Numbered from the stretch's first letter, positions 1-5,983 are shown. The stretch is 10,965 nucleotides of DNA from an uncultured Clostridia bacterium (GCA_946539105.1 CAMNHG010000043.1:1-10965); one strand, 5' to 3'. Notes: a model not told the origin generated them from the letters alone. A program made the numbers and translations.

Positions 1-53
1 CCGAACGCGCGCAAAAATTCTTGCACACGTTTGAGTTTGAACATATTAAATAA
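1..53 (+). CDS. C-terminal end of an amino-acid ABC transporter ATP-binding protein (partial)
   Basis: Frame 3 reads ERAQKFLHTFEFEHIK and then a TAA at 51-53. This matches the usual last residues of polar amino-acid ABC ATPases (GlnQ/HisP/ArtP type), which end in a (N)P-x-x-x-R-x-x-x-FL segment a few residues before the stop. The next gene encodes a solute-binding protein for a small amino acid and starts 23 bases later, so an ATPase immediately upstream fits a cysteine/polar amino-acid ABC cassette. Only 16 codons are visible and no catalytic motif is in the window, so the assignment rests on the tail and the context. Confidence 0.55.
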   Translation, partial: ERAQKFLHTFEFEHIK

Positions 54-75
54 AGCAATTGAAAGGAAGATTTCT

Positions 76-981
76 ATGAAAAAATCTATTTTTGTAAAAG
101 CATTGGCTATTCTCACGGCGACTGTCCTGCTAATCGCGTCTTTTGCAGGCTGCGCAGGCAATGAAAGCGGCGCGTCAAACAGCACAGCAAGCACTGCTGA
201 TAAGGCGGATAGCAGCACGGCAGACGTTGTTTACCGCACGCTTGACGAAATCAAGAGCAGCGGAAAAATTAAAATCGGCGTATTCTCCGACAAAAACCCC
301 TTTGGTTATGTAGATGAAAACGGCGAATATCAGGGCTATGACGTTTACTTTGCAAACCGCCTTGTAAAGGATTTGGGCGTTGACGTGGAATTCGTGTCCA
401 CCGAAGCGGCAAGCCGCGTAGAGTTTTTGGAGACCGGCAAGGTTGATGTTGTTTTGGCGAACTTTACCGTAACCGATGAAAGAGCCGAAAAGGTTGACTT
501 TGCTCTTCCCTATATGAACGTAGCCCTCGGCGTTGTTTCCCCCGATAGCAGAGTTATCAAGAGCCTTGACGAGCTCAAAGCCAACGACGAGGTTATTGTA
601 ATCACAGGCACAACCGCCGAGACTTATCTTACCGAAAAATATCCCAACATCAAGCTCCAGAAGTACGACACTTACGCCAACGCGAAAACCGCTCTTGAAA
701 ACGGTCAGGCTGCCGCGTGGGCAAACGATAACACCGAGGTAATCGCTTATGCGCTTCAAAATAAGGGCTACACCGTCGGTATTCCCGAGCTCGGTAGCAA
801 GGACACCATCGCTCCTGCTGTTTCAAAGGGCAACAAAACGCTGCTTGATTGGATTAACAGCGAAATCGAAGCACTCGGCAAGGAAAACTTCTTCCACGCC
901 GATTATGAAGCAACCCTCACCGGCACCTACGGTAAGGACTACGAGGAAAAGCTTGTAGTCGAAGGCGGTAAGGTGAACTAA
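76..981 (+). CDS. CjaA-like cysteine-binding lipoprotein of an ABC transporter (SBP family 3)
   Basis: This is the extracellular solute receptor of an ABC importer, 301 residues. The start at 76 is chosen over an in-frame TTG at 31 because AGGAAG lies just upstream (about 64-69) and the protein then begins with a textbook lipoprotein signal: MKKS, a hydrophobic stretch at residues 8-23 and the lipobox FAGC with Cys26 as lipidation site. A Ser/Thr/Ala-rich linker (27-50) precedes the SBP_bac_3 domain (about 53-301). Blocks recalled from Campylobacter CjaA, a cysteine receptor, are present: IKIGVF, FGYVDENGEYQGYD, the EAASRVEFL stretch, VDVVLANFTVTDERAEKVDF, ELGSKDTIAPAV, FFHADYEATL and a final VVEGGK. 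Arg136 and Asp218 (in NDNT) sit where the family binds the ligand carboxylate and amino groups. It is followed after 28 bases by the MetQ gene with no terminator between them. The cysteine/cystine ligand is inferred from similarity and from the sulfur-related neighbours. Confidence 0.85.
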   Translation: MKKSIFVKALAILTATVLLIASFAGCAGNESGASNSTASTADKADSSTADVVYRTLDEIKSSGKIKIGVFSDKNPFGYVDENGEYQGYDVYFANRLVKDLGVDVEFVSTEAASRVEFLETGKVDVVLANFTVTDERAEKVDFALPYMNVALGVVSPDSRVIKSLDELKANDEVIVITGTTAETYLTEKYPNIKLQKYDTYANAKTALENGQAAAWANDNTEVIAYALQNKGYTVGIPELGSKDTIAPAVSKGNKTLLDWINSEIEALGKENFFHADYEATLTGTYGKDYEEKLVVEGGKVN

Positions 982-1009
982 CATAAATAATTATATAGGA
1001 GTAATCATC

Positions 1010-1864
1010 ATGAAAAAAATCACAGCAATTATATTGGCAGCAGTTCTGATACTCACCTCTGCAATCGGTTTTGCAGGCTGCTCGTCAACCTCAAAAACAC
1101 TCACAATCGCAATTCCCAACGATACCACAAACGAAGCAAGAGCACTTCTGCTTTTAGATCAGCTCGGTTACATCAAGCTCAAGGACGGCGCCGGTATTAC
1201 CGCTACGCCGAAGGATATTGCCGAAAACCCGAAAAACATTGAGTTCAAGGAGGTAGAGGCGGCTCAGGTTCCCAACGCAAAGCAGGATGTGGACTACGCT
1301 GTCATCAATTCAAACTATGCAATCGAGGCAGGCTTAAACCCTGTTAAAGATTCGCTCGGCATTGAGGGCTCGGCGTCAGCCTACGGCAACATCCTTGTCG
1401 TCAAGGAAGGCAGGGAAAAAGAGCCCAAGCTGCTCGCGTTAAAGGCAGCGCTCGAAAGTCAGAAGGTTGTAGATTTCATCAATAAAAAATACGACGGCTC
1501 TGTTGTAAGCGTTGTTGCCAACCCCACAGACGGCTACGATTCCTCAATCGACTATAACGCGATAAAGGGAGAAAAAATCACTATCGCGGCTTCTCCTACA
1601 CCTCACGCCGAAATTCTGGCAGTTGTAAAGGATATACTCAAGGAGAAGGATATTACGCTTGACATCAAGGAATATACCGACTACGTTCAGCCGAACAACG
1701 TTGTTAACAGCGGCGAGCTCGACGCAAACTACTTCCAGCATCTCCCTTATCTCGAGGACTTCAACGCCGAAAACGGTACAAAGCTTGTTTCCATAGCGAC
1801 AATCCACGTGGAACCCCTCGGTCTTTACGGCGGCAAGCAGACAACCGTTGACGCACTCAAATAA
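1010..1864 (+). CDS. metQ: Circularly permuted MetQ/NlpA-type methionine-binding lipoprotein
   Basis: This is the methionine receptor of the MetNIQ importer, 284 residues, with AGGAG at 997-1001. Residues 1-24 are a lipoprotein signal ending in FAGC (Cys24). The domain order is abnormal. A canonical MetQ runs from the GEKITIAASPTPHAEIL block through FTDYVQPN, GELDANYFQHLPYLE and HVEPLGLY, then AIPNDTTNEARALLLL, ENPKNIEF, EAAQ, VINSNYAIEAGLNP and finally FIxxKYxG. Here the second part comes first: AIPND at 34-38, ENPKNIEF at 72-79, VINSNYA at 98-104, FINKKYDG at 156-163. A new linker follows (about 168-187), then the canonical start (GEKITIAASPTPHAEIL at 187-203), DYVQPN at 224-229, NYFQHLPYLE at 240-249, HVEPLGLY at 266-273 and VDALK at 280-284, where the protein ends. 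All conserved blocks are present once, so the fold should be complete, with new termini at a between-lobe crossing. The metN and metI genes downstream support a methionine role. Confidence 0.9.
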   Translation: MKKITAIILAAVLILTSAIGFAGCSSTSKTLTIAIPNDTTNEARALLLLDQLGYIKLKDGAGITATPKDIAENPKNIEFKEVEAAQVPNAKQDVDYAVINSNYAIEAGLNPVKDSLGIEGSASAYGNILVVKEGREKEPKLLALKAALESQKVVDFINKKYDGSVVSVVANPTDGYDSSIDYNAIKGEKITIAASPTPHAEILAVVKDILKEKDITLDIKEYTDYVQPNNVVNSGELDANYFQHLPYLEDFNAENGTKLVSIATIHVEPLGLYGGKQTTVDALK

Positions 1865-1884
1865 GTTTTACATCCCTTTTCTTT

Positions 1885-1918
1885 CGCGCCGACTGTTTTG
1901 CTACGGTCGGCGCGTTTT
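1885..1918 (+). terminator. Intra-operon hairpin with T-run between metQ and metN
   Basis: CGCGCCGAC (1885-1893) pairs perfectly with GTCGGCGCG (1906-1914). The stem can extend inward by a G-U, a G-C and a T-A pair, and TTTT follows at 1915-1918. This has the form of an intrinsic terminator. Only about 40 bases separate it from the metN start and no promoter is evident there, so partial termination or protection of the upstream mRNA end is likelier than a true operon end. Confidence 0.75.
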
Positions 1919-1960
1919 CAAAGAAGCGTTACAGACAACGCTGACAGAAAGGCGGTTATT

Positions 1961-2962
1961 ATGATAGAATTAAAAAACCTCTCAAAAACCTTCTTCACAA
2001 CCGACGGAACGCTCGACGCGCTGAAAAATATCAACATTACAATACAGGACGGCGATATTTTCGGAATTATAGGTATGAGCGGAGCAGGAAAGAGCACGCT
2101 TGTGCGGTGTATCAATTTGCTTGAACGCCCAAGCTCAGGCAGTGTTTTGGTGGACGGCGTAGATTTGGGAACACTCGGCAACAGGGAACTCAGAAACATC
2201 CGCCGTGACATAACCATGATATTTCAGGGCTTTAATCTGCTTATGCAGCGCACTTGCCTGAAAAACGTATGCTTTCCGCTGGAGTTGGAGGGCAAACACG
2301 CCAAGGAAGCCAAAGAGCGCGCGTTGGAGCTGCTTGAGATCGTCGGCTTGCGCGACAAGGCAAATTCCTATCCTGCGCAGCTTTCGGGCGGTCAGCAGCA
2401 GCGCGTCGCCATTGCAAGAGCGCTCGCGACCAATCCCAAGGTGCTGTTGTGCGACGAAGCGACCTCTGCGCTCGATCCGAAAACAACGCAATCTATCCTC
2501 TCGCTGATTAAGGAGATTAACGAAAGGCTGGGTATCACGGTTGTTGTTATAACGCACCAAATGAGCGTCATAGAGGAAATTTGCCGCAATGTGGCAATTT
2601 TAGAGAACGGCGAGGTGGTGGAGCAAGGCGAGGTCAGCCGTATTTTCAGCGCCCCGAGGTCGCAGGCGGCAAAGCATTTGGTATTTCCCGACGGCGAGGA
2701 AACGCTTTCAAACCGAAAGGATTCGCACGACGTTCTGCGTGTGATATTCAACGGCTCAGCGTCCACCGATACTCCGCTGATTGCCAAGATGGCGGTTGAA
2801 ATCGGCGTTTGCGCAAACATACTGTACGCCTCTACAAAGAGCGTCGGTGACAGGGCGTTCGGCAGTATGCTGCTCAGCTTTCCGAATGACGGCGTTACCG
2901 CCGCGAGAGCGGCAGATTATTTGCGTACATTAAACGGTATCACGGTAGAGGAGGTAAGGTAA
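1961..2962 (+). CDS. metN: Methionine ABC transporter ATP-binding protein MetN
   Basis: This is the cytoplasmic ATPase subunit that drives methionine import, 333 residues. The start at 1961 is preferred because AGAAAGG (1946-1952) is correctly spaced and MIELKNLSKTF is a standard ABC N-terminus. An in-frame start at 1898 would translate part of the upstream hairpin. Visible motifs are Walker A GMSGAGKST (38-46), Q-loop Gln89, signature LSGGQQQR (141-148), Walker B VLLCDE (161-166), the D-loop SALD and H-loop His199. Residues about 250-333 form the C-terminal NIL domain of the MetN family, an ACT-like regulatory domain that binds methionine and inhibits transport when the internal pool is full. 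So feedback control at the protein level is expected. Its stop overlaps the metI start by one base, which indicates coupled translation. Confidence 0.95.
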   Translation: MIELKNLSKTFFTTDGTLDALKNINITIQDGDIFGIIGMSGAGKSTLVRCINLLERPSSGSVLVDGVDLGTLGNRELRNIRRDITMIFQGFNLLMQRTCLKNVCFPLELEGKHAKEAKERALELLEIVGLRDKANSYPAQLSGGQQQRVAIARALATNPKVLLCDEATSALDPKTTQSILSLIKEINERLGITVVVITHQMSVIEEICRNVAILENGEVVEQGEVSRIFSAPRSQAAKHLVFPDGEETLSNRKDSHDVLRVIFNGSASTDTPLIAKMAVEIGVCANILYASTKSVGDRAFGSMLLSFPNDGVTAARAADYLRTLNGITVEEVR

Positions 2963-3669
2963 TGGGAGATTTATTTTCACAAGAGGTGTTGCAGGAAACA
3001 TGGGATATTGTGGTGAACGATATGCCGCTCGCGTTGTGGGAGACCTTTTACGTTACCGTTCTCGCCACCCTTTTTGCGGTCGTTATCGGTCTGCCGCTCG
3101 GTGTTTTGCTTGTTGTCGGTGAAAAGGACGGCATTTTGCCTTTGCCGAAACCTCTTATGGGATTTTTGAACGTGCTGATTAACGTGCTTCGCTCGGTGCC
3201 GTTTTTGATATTGATGATTTTGGTATTCCCTTTGACGCGCCTAATAGTCGGCACTATTGTCGGTACAACTGCGTCCGTTGTGCCGCTTGTAATCGCTGCG
3301 TTTCCGTTTGTAGCAAGATTGGTTGAAAGCAGCCTGCGCGAGGTAAATCCCAACATCATTGAAGCTGCGCAGAGCATGGGCGCGTCGCCGTTTCAGATTA
3401 TAGCCAAGGTTATGATACCCGAAAGCGTGCCGTCGCTGATTTCAAACGTTACAATAGCCGTCACAACTGTACTCGGCTACACGGCAATGAGCGGTATAAT
3501 CGGCGGAGGCGGTTTGGGAAAAATCGCAATTAACTACGGCTATTACCGCTATAAATATCTGGTAATGCTGATTGCCGTTGTGATTTTGGTGCTGCTGGTG
3601 CAGATTTTCCAAAGCGTCGGCACACGCCTTGCAAAATCCACCGACAAGCGGTTGAAGATTAAACAATAG
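2962..3669 (+). CDS. metI: Methionine ABC transporter permease MetI
   Basis: This is the membrane subunit of the methionine importer, 235 residues, slightly longer than the roughly 217 usual for the family. GAGGAGG ends the preceding metN coding sequence, and the ATG overlaps the metN stop (TAATG). Five hydrophobic segments are visible at about 28-52, 66-92, 98-120, 158-183 and 199-219. The conserved cytoplasmic EAA loop reads EAAQSMGASPFQIIAKVMIP (134-153) and is the surface that docks onto the ATPase. The GYTAMSGIIGGGGLGKIAI block (172-190) is characteristic of MetI. It would form a homodimer with two MetN subunits and receive methionine from the permuted MetQ, whose docking lobes must still match. 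Confidence 0.95.
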   Translation: MGDLFSQEVLQETWDIVVNDMPLALWETFYVTVLATLFAVVIGLPLGVLLVVGEKDGILPLPKPLMGFLNVLINVLRSVPFLILMILVFPLTRLIVGTIVGTTASVVPLVIAAFPFVARLVESSLREVNPNIIEAAQSMGASPFQIIAKVMIPESVPSLISNVTIAVTTVLGYTAMSGIIGGGGLGKIAINYGYYRYKYLVMLIAVVILVLLVQIFQSVGTRLAKSTDKRLKIKQ

Positions 3670-3680
3670 GAGGAATAAAA

Positions 3681-4865
3681 ATGGCACAACAACATCATTT
3701 GGACTTTTCTACCCGTGCCGTACACGTCGGCAACGAAGTGGATAAAGAAACGGGCGCTATCCGTCGTCCGATTACAATGGCGAACAGCTACGCCTTGCCG
3801 TATGATCCAACAGATATGAATTGGTCGTCGGCTGATGGAAATTTATATACTCGCAACGGTGGAGCAAATCAAAAGTATTTACAGGAAAAACTCTCGTCCT
3901 TAGAGGGCGGCGAGGACTGCGTGGTGCTGGCAAGCGGCGTTGCGGCTCTGTCGGGATTGTTTTTCTCCTTGTTGCAAACCGGCGATCATGTGATTTTTTC
4001 GAGCGTGACATACATTGCGGTTTATCGACTTTTAAACGAGCTTTTTAATAATAAATTCAACGTTGAAACTACGATTGTAGATACATCCGATTTGGAAGCC
4101 GTCAAAGCGGCGATAAGACCTAACACAAAGCTGATACATATTGAAACGCCGGGCAACCCAACGCTCAGTATTTCCAACATAGAGGAGATTGCAAAAATTG
4201 CTCACCAAAACGGAGCCTTGCTCTCTGTAGACAATACCTTCGCTTCCCCTTACAACCAGCGCCCGATTGAGCTTGGTGCGGATTTTGTTGTTGAAAGCCT
4301 TACGAAATATATCAACGGTCACGGTGACGCAATGGGCGGCGCGATTATAGGAAAAAAAGAGTATCTGGATATCATCCGCGCGCAGGCGCAGGTTAATCTC
4401 GGAGGGACAATCAGCCCTTTCAACGCGTGGCTGATTATGCGCGGCGCAGTCACCTTACCTCTGCGTATGCAGCGGCATAATGATAACGCGCTCAGAATTG
4501 CGCGTTGGCTGGAAAAACAGCCCGAAATCAGTTTTGTCGCCTATCCGGGACTTGAGAGTAACAAGGGATACGAAATTGCCGAAAAACAGATGATTAACGG
4601 CTTCGGCGGCGTGCTTTCTTTCGGCTTAAAAGCTGATCACGATACACATAATCGCTTTGTGCAAAATCTGAATATCATAACCTCCGCTGTTTCGCTCGGT
4701 CACGATGAGAGCCTGATTGTCTTTCTCGGCGAAAATGACGAGCGACAGTATCTCTATCCCGAAGAGTTTCACAATGGATTCTTCCGTTTCAGCGTAGGAA
4801 TTGAGGATGCTGATGACCTAATAGAAGATTTAAGGCAAGCGCTTCAGTATACTGGTTTGCAGTAA
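3681..4865 (+). CDS. Cys/Met-metabolism PLP enzyme (cystathionine synthase/lyase, homocysteine synthase or methionine gamma-lyase type)
   Basis: This is a 394-residue PLP enzyme of the trans-sulfuration family, fold type I. AGGAGG at 3668-3673 overlaps the metI stop, so the gene belongs to the transporter operon. The Schiff-base lysine is Lys209 in ESLTKYINGHGD. Asp184 (SVDNTF) would contact the pyridine nitrogen, Tyr56 and Arg58 (YTRNGG) the phosphate of the neighbouring subunit, Tyr111 would stack on the cofactor and Arg369 (FRFSVGIE) would bind the substrate carboxylate. Two features are unusual. The Cys next to the stacking Tyr that typifies methionine gamma-lyases is Ala113 here. The common SLG..ESL..HP..MTH segment reads SLGHDESLIVFLGENDE (338-354), lacking HP and MTH. 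The precise reaction therefore cannot be read from the sequence. The context of methionine and cysteine uptake supports degradation or interconversion of sulfur amino acids. Confidence 0.85.
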   Translation: MAQQHHLDFSTRAVHVGNEVDKETGAIRRPITMANSYALPYDPTDMNWSSADGNLYTRNGGANQKYLQEKLSSLEGGEDCVVLASGVAALSGLFFSLLQTGDHVIFSSVTYIAVYRLLNELFNNKFNVETTIVDTSDLEAVKAAIRPNTKLIHIETPGNPTLSISNIEEIAKIAHQNGALLSVDNTFASPYNQRPIELGADFVVESLTKYINGHGDAMGGAIIGKKEYLDIIRAQAQVNLGGTISPFNAWLIMRGAVTLPLRMQRHNDNALRIARWLEKQPEISFVAYPGLESNKGYEIAEKQMINGFGGVLSFGLKADHDTHNRFVQNLNIITSAVSLGHDESLIVFLGENDERQYLYPEEFHNGFFRFSVGIEDADDLIEDLRQALQYTGLQ

Positions 4866-4911
4866 TATTTACATCCTGAAAAATGCGTTTGTTTGATAAT
4901 TTGATTTGGGT

Positions 4912-5055
4912 ATGCTGACAGAGCAACAGAACGCAATCCTTCAAAAAATCAAAGACAACCACACAGAATTGATAAACCTCGGCGGCGCGTTTCGTCGGGG
5001 TTTCTCTTTAACTGTCAGGTTGATGGTTGAAGCGATGAGTTGCGAGCAAACCTGA
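4912..5055 (+). pseudogene. 47-codon remnant resembling small integrative-element proteins
   Basis: The reading frame starts MLTEQQNAILQKIKDNHTEL, contains AFRRGFSLTVRLMVEAM at residues 26-42 and stops at 5053-5055. The pattern 'F..GF.L..RLM.E' is what I recall from the C-terminal half of short accessory proteins common on Firmicutes integrative elements (DUF6809-like). The usual N-terminal part is absent and only a poor ribosome binding site precedes the ATG, so it reads as a truncated copy. The family link is from memory and is not secure. Confidence 0.35.
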
Positions 5056-5081
5056 CGCGACCTGTATCGCCCCGTGTCGCG
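5056..5081. repeat. Short inverted repeat after the remnant gene
   Basis: CGCGAC (5056-5061) and GTCGCG (5076-5081) form a 6-bp GC-rich stem around a 14-base loop immediately behind the stop of the preceding remnant. No T-run follows, so it is not a typical terminator. Its role is unknown. Confidence 0.4.
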
Positions 5082-5161
5082 CGAATAAAATGTTGGGGAA
5101 AAGTGTAACCGCCATTGATGAATAAAGCCCACACAGCCGATTTGTCGCAGCGTATGGGCAC

Positions 5162-5211
5162 AAAAAAGGCACAAGCTCAGAGTCCGTAGGGATTCTAAGC
5201 TTGTGCTTTTT
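5162..5211 (+). terminator. Strong intrinsic terminator, possibly bidirectional
   Basis: A long hairpin has arms 5164-5185 and 5190-5211 around a GTAG loop. It has about 22 pairs, with one C/A mismatch (5178/5197) and G-U pairs. The base of the stem is A-rich on the left and T-rich on the right (AAAAAA... / ...TTTTT), so it can terminate transcription from either side. It is the first good terminator after the PLP enzyme gene, about 300 bases downstream, and may end the sulfur amino acid operon. Confidence 0.75.
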
Positions 5212-5318
5212 GATTATATCGCAGTACTGAAGCTATGTGTTTTGTGCGACAAAAACGAGCCGCGTGAAGCGTTTGTATAGTACCTTACATAATCTTAAAT
5301 TGCAAGAGTATTTTTAAT

Positions 5319-5417
5319 TTATTTCCATTTTGATTTGTCAAAATCTGAGACACGGTAATCAAAGAATACGGATTTATCCGCCGTTCCTCTTTCAGTTAAA
5401 AAGTAACTAAATATAGA
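5319..5417 (-). pseudogene. Possible C-terminal gene remnant on the minus strand
   Basis: A 32-codon open stretch on the minus strand ends in TAA at 5319-5321 and is bounded upstream by a stop at 5418-5420. It contains YFLTERGTADKSVFFDYRVS followed by DFDKSKWK. The composition looks protein-like (alternating charged and aromatic residues), but there is no ATG, GTG or TTG with a ribosome binding site near its start. If real, it is the tail of a gene whose front has been lost. I do not recognise the family. Confidence 0.25.
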
Positions 5418-5489
5418 TTAAGAAAGCGCCGTGTTCTTTGTAGATGAAGTCGAGAAATATTTGCATACACAATACAATCAATAGGATAG

Positions 5490-5518
5490 CCGCGCCTTGC
5501 GATATAGGCGCGGTTTTT
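5490..5518 (+). terminator. Intrinsic terminator-like hairpin
   Basis: CCGCGCCT (5490-5497) pairs perfectly with AGGCGCGG (5506-5513) around an 8-base loop and is followed by TTTTT (5514-5518). The orientation of the T-run indicates termination of plus-strand transcription. No clear gene ends just before it. Only a short open stretch with GTG at 5431 is there, so it may be left over from a lost gene. Confidence 0.7.
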
Positions 5519-5533
5519 GTTTGTTAACCGAAG

Positions 5534-5569
5534 GGCTGGCTCAAAACTCTTTTGAGTTTTGAGCCAGTC
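5534..5569. repeat. Near-perfect 16-bp palindrome with TTTT loop
   Basis: GGCTGGCTCAAAACTC-like left arm (5534-5549) and GAGTTTTGAGCCAGTC right arm (5554-5569) pair over 16 positions with a single G-U, around TTTT. No clean T-run follows on either strand. Its right end overlaps the stop codon of the small minus-strand ORF at 5568-5714. The GGCTGGCTCAAAA half resembles terminal repeats of some clostridial insertion sequences as I recall them, so a collapsed IS or MITE footprint is an alternative to a terminator for the small gene. Confidence 0.65.
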
Positions 5570-5714
5570 AATTCTTTTCCGATGATTCATTATGCTGTCC
5601 GGCGTAGATTTCGTTTAGGAACTCTATTAGCTCATCTTCATACTTCAGCCTGCAAGCTGTTATATCTTCAATTTTGTTGCCGTCATGGTCGTAACGGTTC
5701 TGAATATACAGCAT
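5568..5714 (-). CDS. Small hypothetical protein, 48 residues
   Basis: A minus-strand ORF starts with ATG at 5714 and ends with TGA at 5568-5570. It begins MLYIQNRYDHDGNKIEDI and continues with an acidic helix-like stretch, CRLKYEDELIEFLNEIYAG (residues 21-39), then a hydrophilic tail ending SSEKN. A GGTGAT sequence about 5 bases upstream of the start could serve as a ribosome binding site. The residue pattern looks like a real small soluble protein. It overlaps a palindrome at its stop codon. I do not recognise the family and cannot assign a function. It could also be a fragment of a longer ancestral gene. Confidence 0.45.
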   Translation of the reverse strand: MLYIQNRYDHDGNKIEDITACRLKYEDELIEFLNEIYAGQHNESSEKN

Positions 5715-5804
5715 AATATCACCGTTTTAATTATTGACGTTTTTTAAAAATTTAATCGAGAAAATCGAGGGTATCAGTTTTTTTAATTTCATTTAAATTT
5801 TTTC

Positions 5805-5833
5805 TTGACAAGGAGCGGAAATCTAAGTATAAT
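5805..5833 (+). promoter_or_regulatory. Consensus sigma-A promoter for eno
   Basis: A perfect -35 TTGACA (5805-5810) and a perfect -10 TATAAT (5828-5833) are separated by 17 bases. A/T-rich sequence with T-tracts lies just upstream (about 5777-5803) and could act as an UP element. Transcription would start near 5840, leaving a leader of about 145 bases before the enolase ATG. Such a perfect promoter is in keeping with a highly expressed glycolytic gene. Confidence 0.9.
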
Positions 5834-5839
5834 AAAAGC

Positions 5840-5857
5840 AGTTAGCAGTAGCTAACT
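5840..5857. promoter_or_regulatory. Palindromic operator-like site at the eno transcription start
   Basis: AGTTAGC-AGTA-GCTAACT is a perfect inverted repeat (8-bp arms if the flanking C and G at 5839 and 5858 are included), located 6 bases after the -10 box, i.e. over the predicted start site. The arms AGTTAG and CTAACT, with a 6-base spacing, recur at 8223-8240 in front of the metal ATPase operon. It could be a repressor site or, since it would lie at the 5' end of the mRNA, a protective RNA hairpin. Confidence 0.6.
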
Positions 5858-5870
5858 GTGTAATACATAG

Positions 5871-5915
5871 CTTTCCCGAAACAGGCATCAATAGCGATGC
5901 CTGCGTTAGGGGAGG
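5871..5915 (+). promoter_or_regulatory. Structured 5' leader of eno (two-tier stem)
   Basis: An inner stem CAGGCATC (5882-5889) / GATGCCTG (5896-5903) is perfect with loop AATAGC. An outer stem CTTTCCC (5871-5877) / GGGGAGG (5909-5915) includes G-U pairs, and the two are joined by an internal loop of GAAA(A) and CGTTA. I could not match it to a known riboswitch class. It may affect mRNA stability or be an undescribed cis-regulatory element. About 60 bases separate it from the AGGAGGA ribosome binding site. Confidence 0.45.
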
Positions 5916-5983
5916 GCGGATTGCGGATATTTTATGCTTCAAAAGGCAAGCTAATATTAATAATAATTTAGGAGGACACAAAT

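Larger units (their letters stand above)
4866..5983. other. 1.1-kb gene-poor interval with remnants and hairpins
   Basis: No full-length gene is convincing here on either strand. The stretch holds a short plus-strand gene remnant (4912-5055), terminator-like hairpins (5162-5211 and 5490-5518), a palindrome (5534-5569), a minus-strand remnant (5319-5417), a probable small minus-strand gene (5568-5714) and the eno promoter region (5805-5983). A 9-base inverted repeat TTTGTCGCA (5141-5149) / TGCGACAAA (5245-5253) brackets the first terminator. The mixture resembles the scar of a decayed accessory element. Confidence 0.6.

Noticed and set aside
31..75. TTG-initiated N-terminal extension of the CjaA-like protein
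   Set aside because: It overlaps the end of the upstream ATPase frame and would bury the lipoprotein signal. The ATG at 76 has a good ribosome binding site and a standard signal peptide.
1898..1960. N-terminal extension of MetN from 1898
   Set aside because: The extension translates the hairpin region and does not resemble MetN. The ATG at 1961 has AGAAAGG and the expected MIELKNLSKTF start.
2135..2560. Long minus-strand ORFs within metN (and similar ones in eno, metI and the ATPase gene)
   Set aside because: They lie opposite well-conserved coding sequence, have low-complexity or Cys/Arg/Ser-rich translations, and reflect codon bias of the real genes.
4941..5174. Minus-strand 77-codon ORF in the gap
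   Set aside because: It spans a strong terminator and the plus-strand remnant, has no convincing ribosome binding site and is of random-looking composition.
5840..5857. IdeR/DtxR iron box
   Set aside because: The arms share TTAG and CTAA, but the spacing is six bases, unlike the TTAGGTTAGSCTAACCTAA layout. No known regulator could be assigned.
5871..5983. Fluoride riboswitch in front of eno
   Set aside because: Fluoride riboswitches do occur near enolase genes, but the conserved GGNGATG start and pseudoknot pattern are not found in this leader.
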